DNA from: Lactobacillales bacterium
GTDB lineage: Bacteria; Bacillota; Bacilli; Lactobacillales; Vagococcaceae
Direction: 5' to 3'
Assembly (NCBI GenBank): GCA_015655485.1
Contig: JAATEZ010000061.1
Coordinates: 1-5,114 of the forward strand
Length of the DNA: 5,114 nucleotides
Made by a program: the position numbers and the translations under genes. Each line of letters begins with the position of its first letter. Position 1 is the stretch's first letter. The notes under the pieces are model-generated. The model ran no database searches. It was not told the DNA's origin and saw only the letters and a program-made list of their open reading frames with translations. Positions 4,851 through 5,114 of this stretch are shown in pieces.

Positions 4851-5114
4851 ATGCTAAATGTTTATACTGACGCCGCAACTAGGCAAGACTTGATGATCAG
4901 TGGCGCCGGCATATTATTTACCGGTCCAAATATTCACGAACAGGTCAGCTGTCCACTTGAAGAAAAAAACAATCATGAGGCGGAATTTGCCGCGATCTGT
5001 TTGGGACTTACTCTAGCTATTGAAAAAGATTATCATCATCAAACTTTGAGACTTTACACCGATAGTCTGGCGGCAGTCGAAGCCATTGAAAAAAACTATA
5101 CCAGCAACGTGAAA
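4851..5114 (+). CDS. RNase HI-like protein, N-terminal part (cut by window edge)
   Basis: Eighty-eight codons are open to the right edge, starting MLNVYTDAATRQDL. The RNase H fold is recognised by VYTDAA with D7, the NHEAEFAAI helix with E45, and LYTDSLAAVEAI with D71, which match three of the four metal-binding residues of RNase HI. The fourth acidic residue would lie beyond the window. Such enzymes cut the RNA strand of RNA-DNA hybrids, and this divergent group (similar in style to Bacillus YpdQ/YpeP) may have a different or weaker activity. NHEAEF is typical of that group rather than of classical E. coli RNase HI. The upstream AGAAGAGAAG is a weak ribosome binding site. It is the only plus-strand gene and is divergent from ebsA. 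Confidence 0.88.
   Translation, partial: MLNVYTDAATRQDLMISGAGILFTGPNIHEQVSCPLEEKNNHEAEFAAICLGLTLAIEKDYHHQTLRLYTDSLAAVEAIEKNYTSNVK

Overview
The window looks like a piece of a low-GC Firmicutes chromosome (roughly 38-39% GC by eye), most likely Enterococcus or a close relative in the Lactobacillales. The reasons are an EbsA-family membrane protein, a family first named in Enterococcus, strong AGGAGG-type ribosome binding sites, and the lspA / RluD-family order known from Bacillus and Enterococcus. No transposase, integrase, phage gene, CRISPR array, rRNA or tRNA was seen. This is mainly core chromosome.

All genes are on the minus strand except the last. Reading in the direction of transcription, from right to left: a divergent promoter region (about 4758-4850) separates ebsA (4308-4757, minus, TTG start) from a truncated RNase HI-like gene (4851 to the right edge, plus). 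ebsA ends in a clear intrinsic terminator (4289-4320). fhs, formate--tetrahydrofolate ligase (2455-4125), follows with its own promoter (4182-4210). Sixty-nine bases on is a 117-residue conserved protein of unknown function (2032-2385, DUF6176-like), probably on the same transcript.

The stretch 1449-2031 has no long gene. It is not empty: it holds a 52-codon ORF for a one-span membrane protein (1622-1780) with a good ribosome binding site, a possible promoter and an intrinsic terminator (1592-1630) that includes its stop codon. The remaining gaps carry an inverted repeat and unassigned AT-rich DNA.

The left third is a compact minus-strand operon: a HEPN-like plus CBS-pair protein (762-1448), lspA lipoprotein signal peptidase (254-736) and the first 87 codons of an RluD/YlyB-type rRNA pseudouridine synthase (1-261, cut by the window edge). 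The last two overlap by 8 bases. Together these genes cover one-carbon metabolism (fhs), lipoprotein maturation (lspA), rRNA modification (RluD family) and envelope or RNA-linked functions (ebsA, RNase H).

The points most worth following up are the HEPN-type RNAIVH motif joined to a CBS pair, the strong excess of GATC across the window, the overlooked 52-residue membrane protein, and the nearly superimposed -10 boxes between ebsA and the RNase H gene. I did not find a clearly new multi-gene system.
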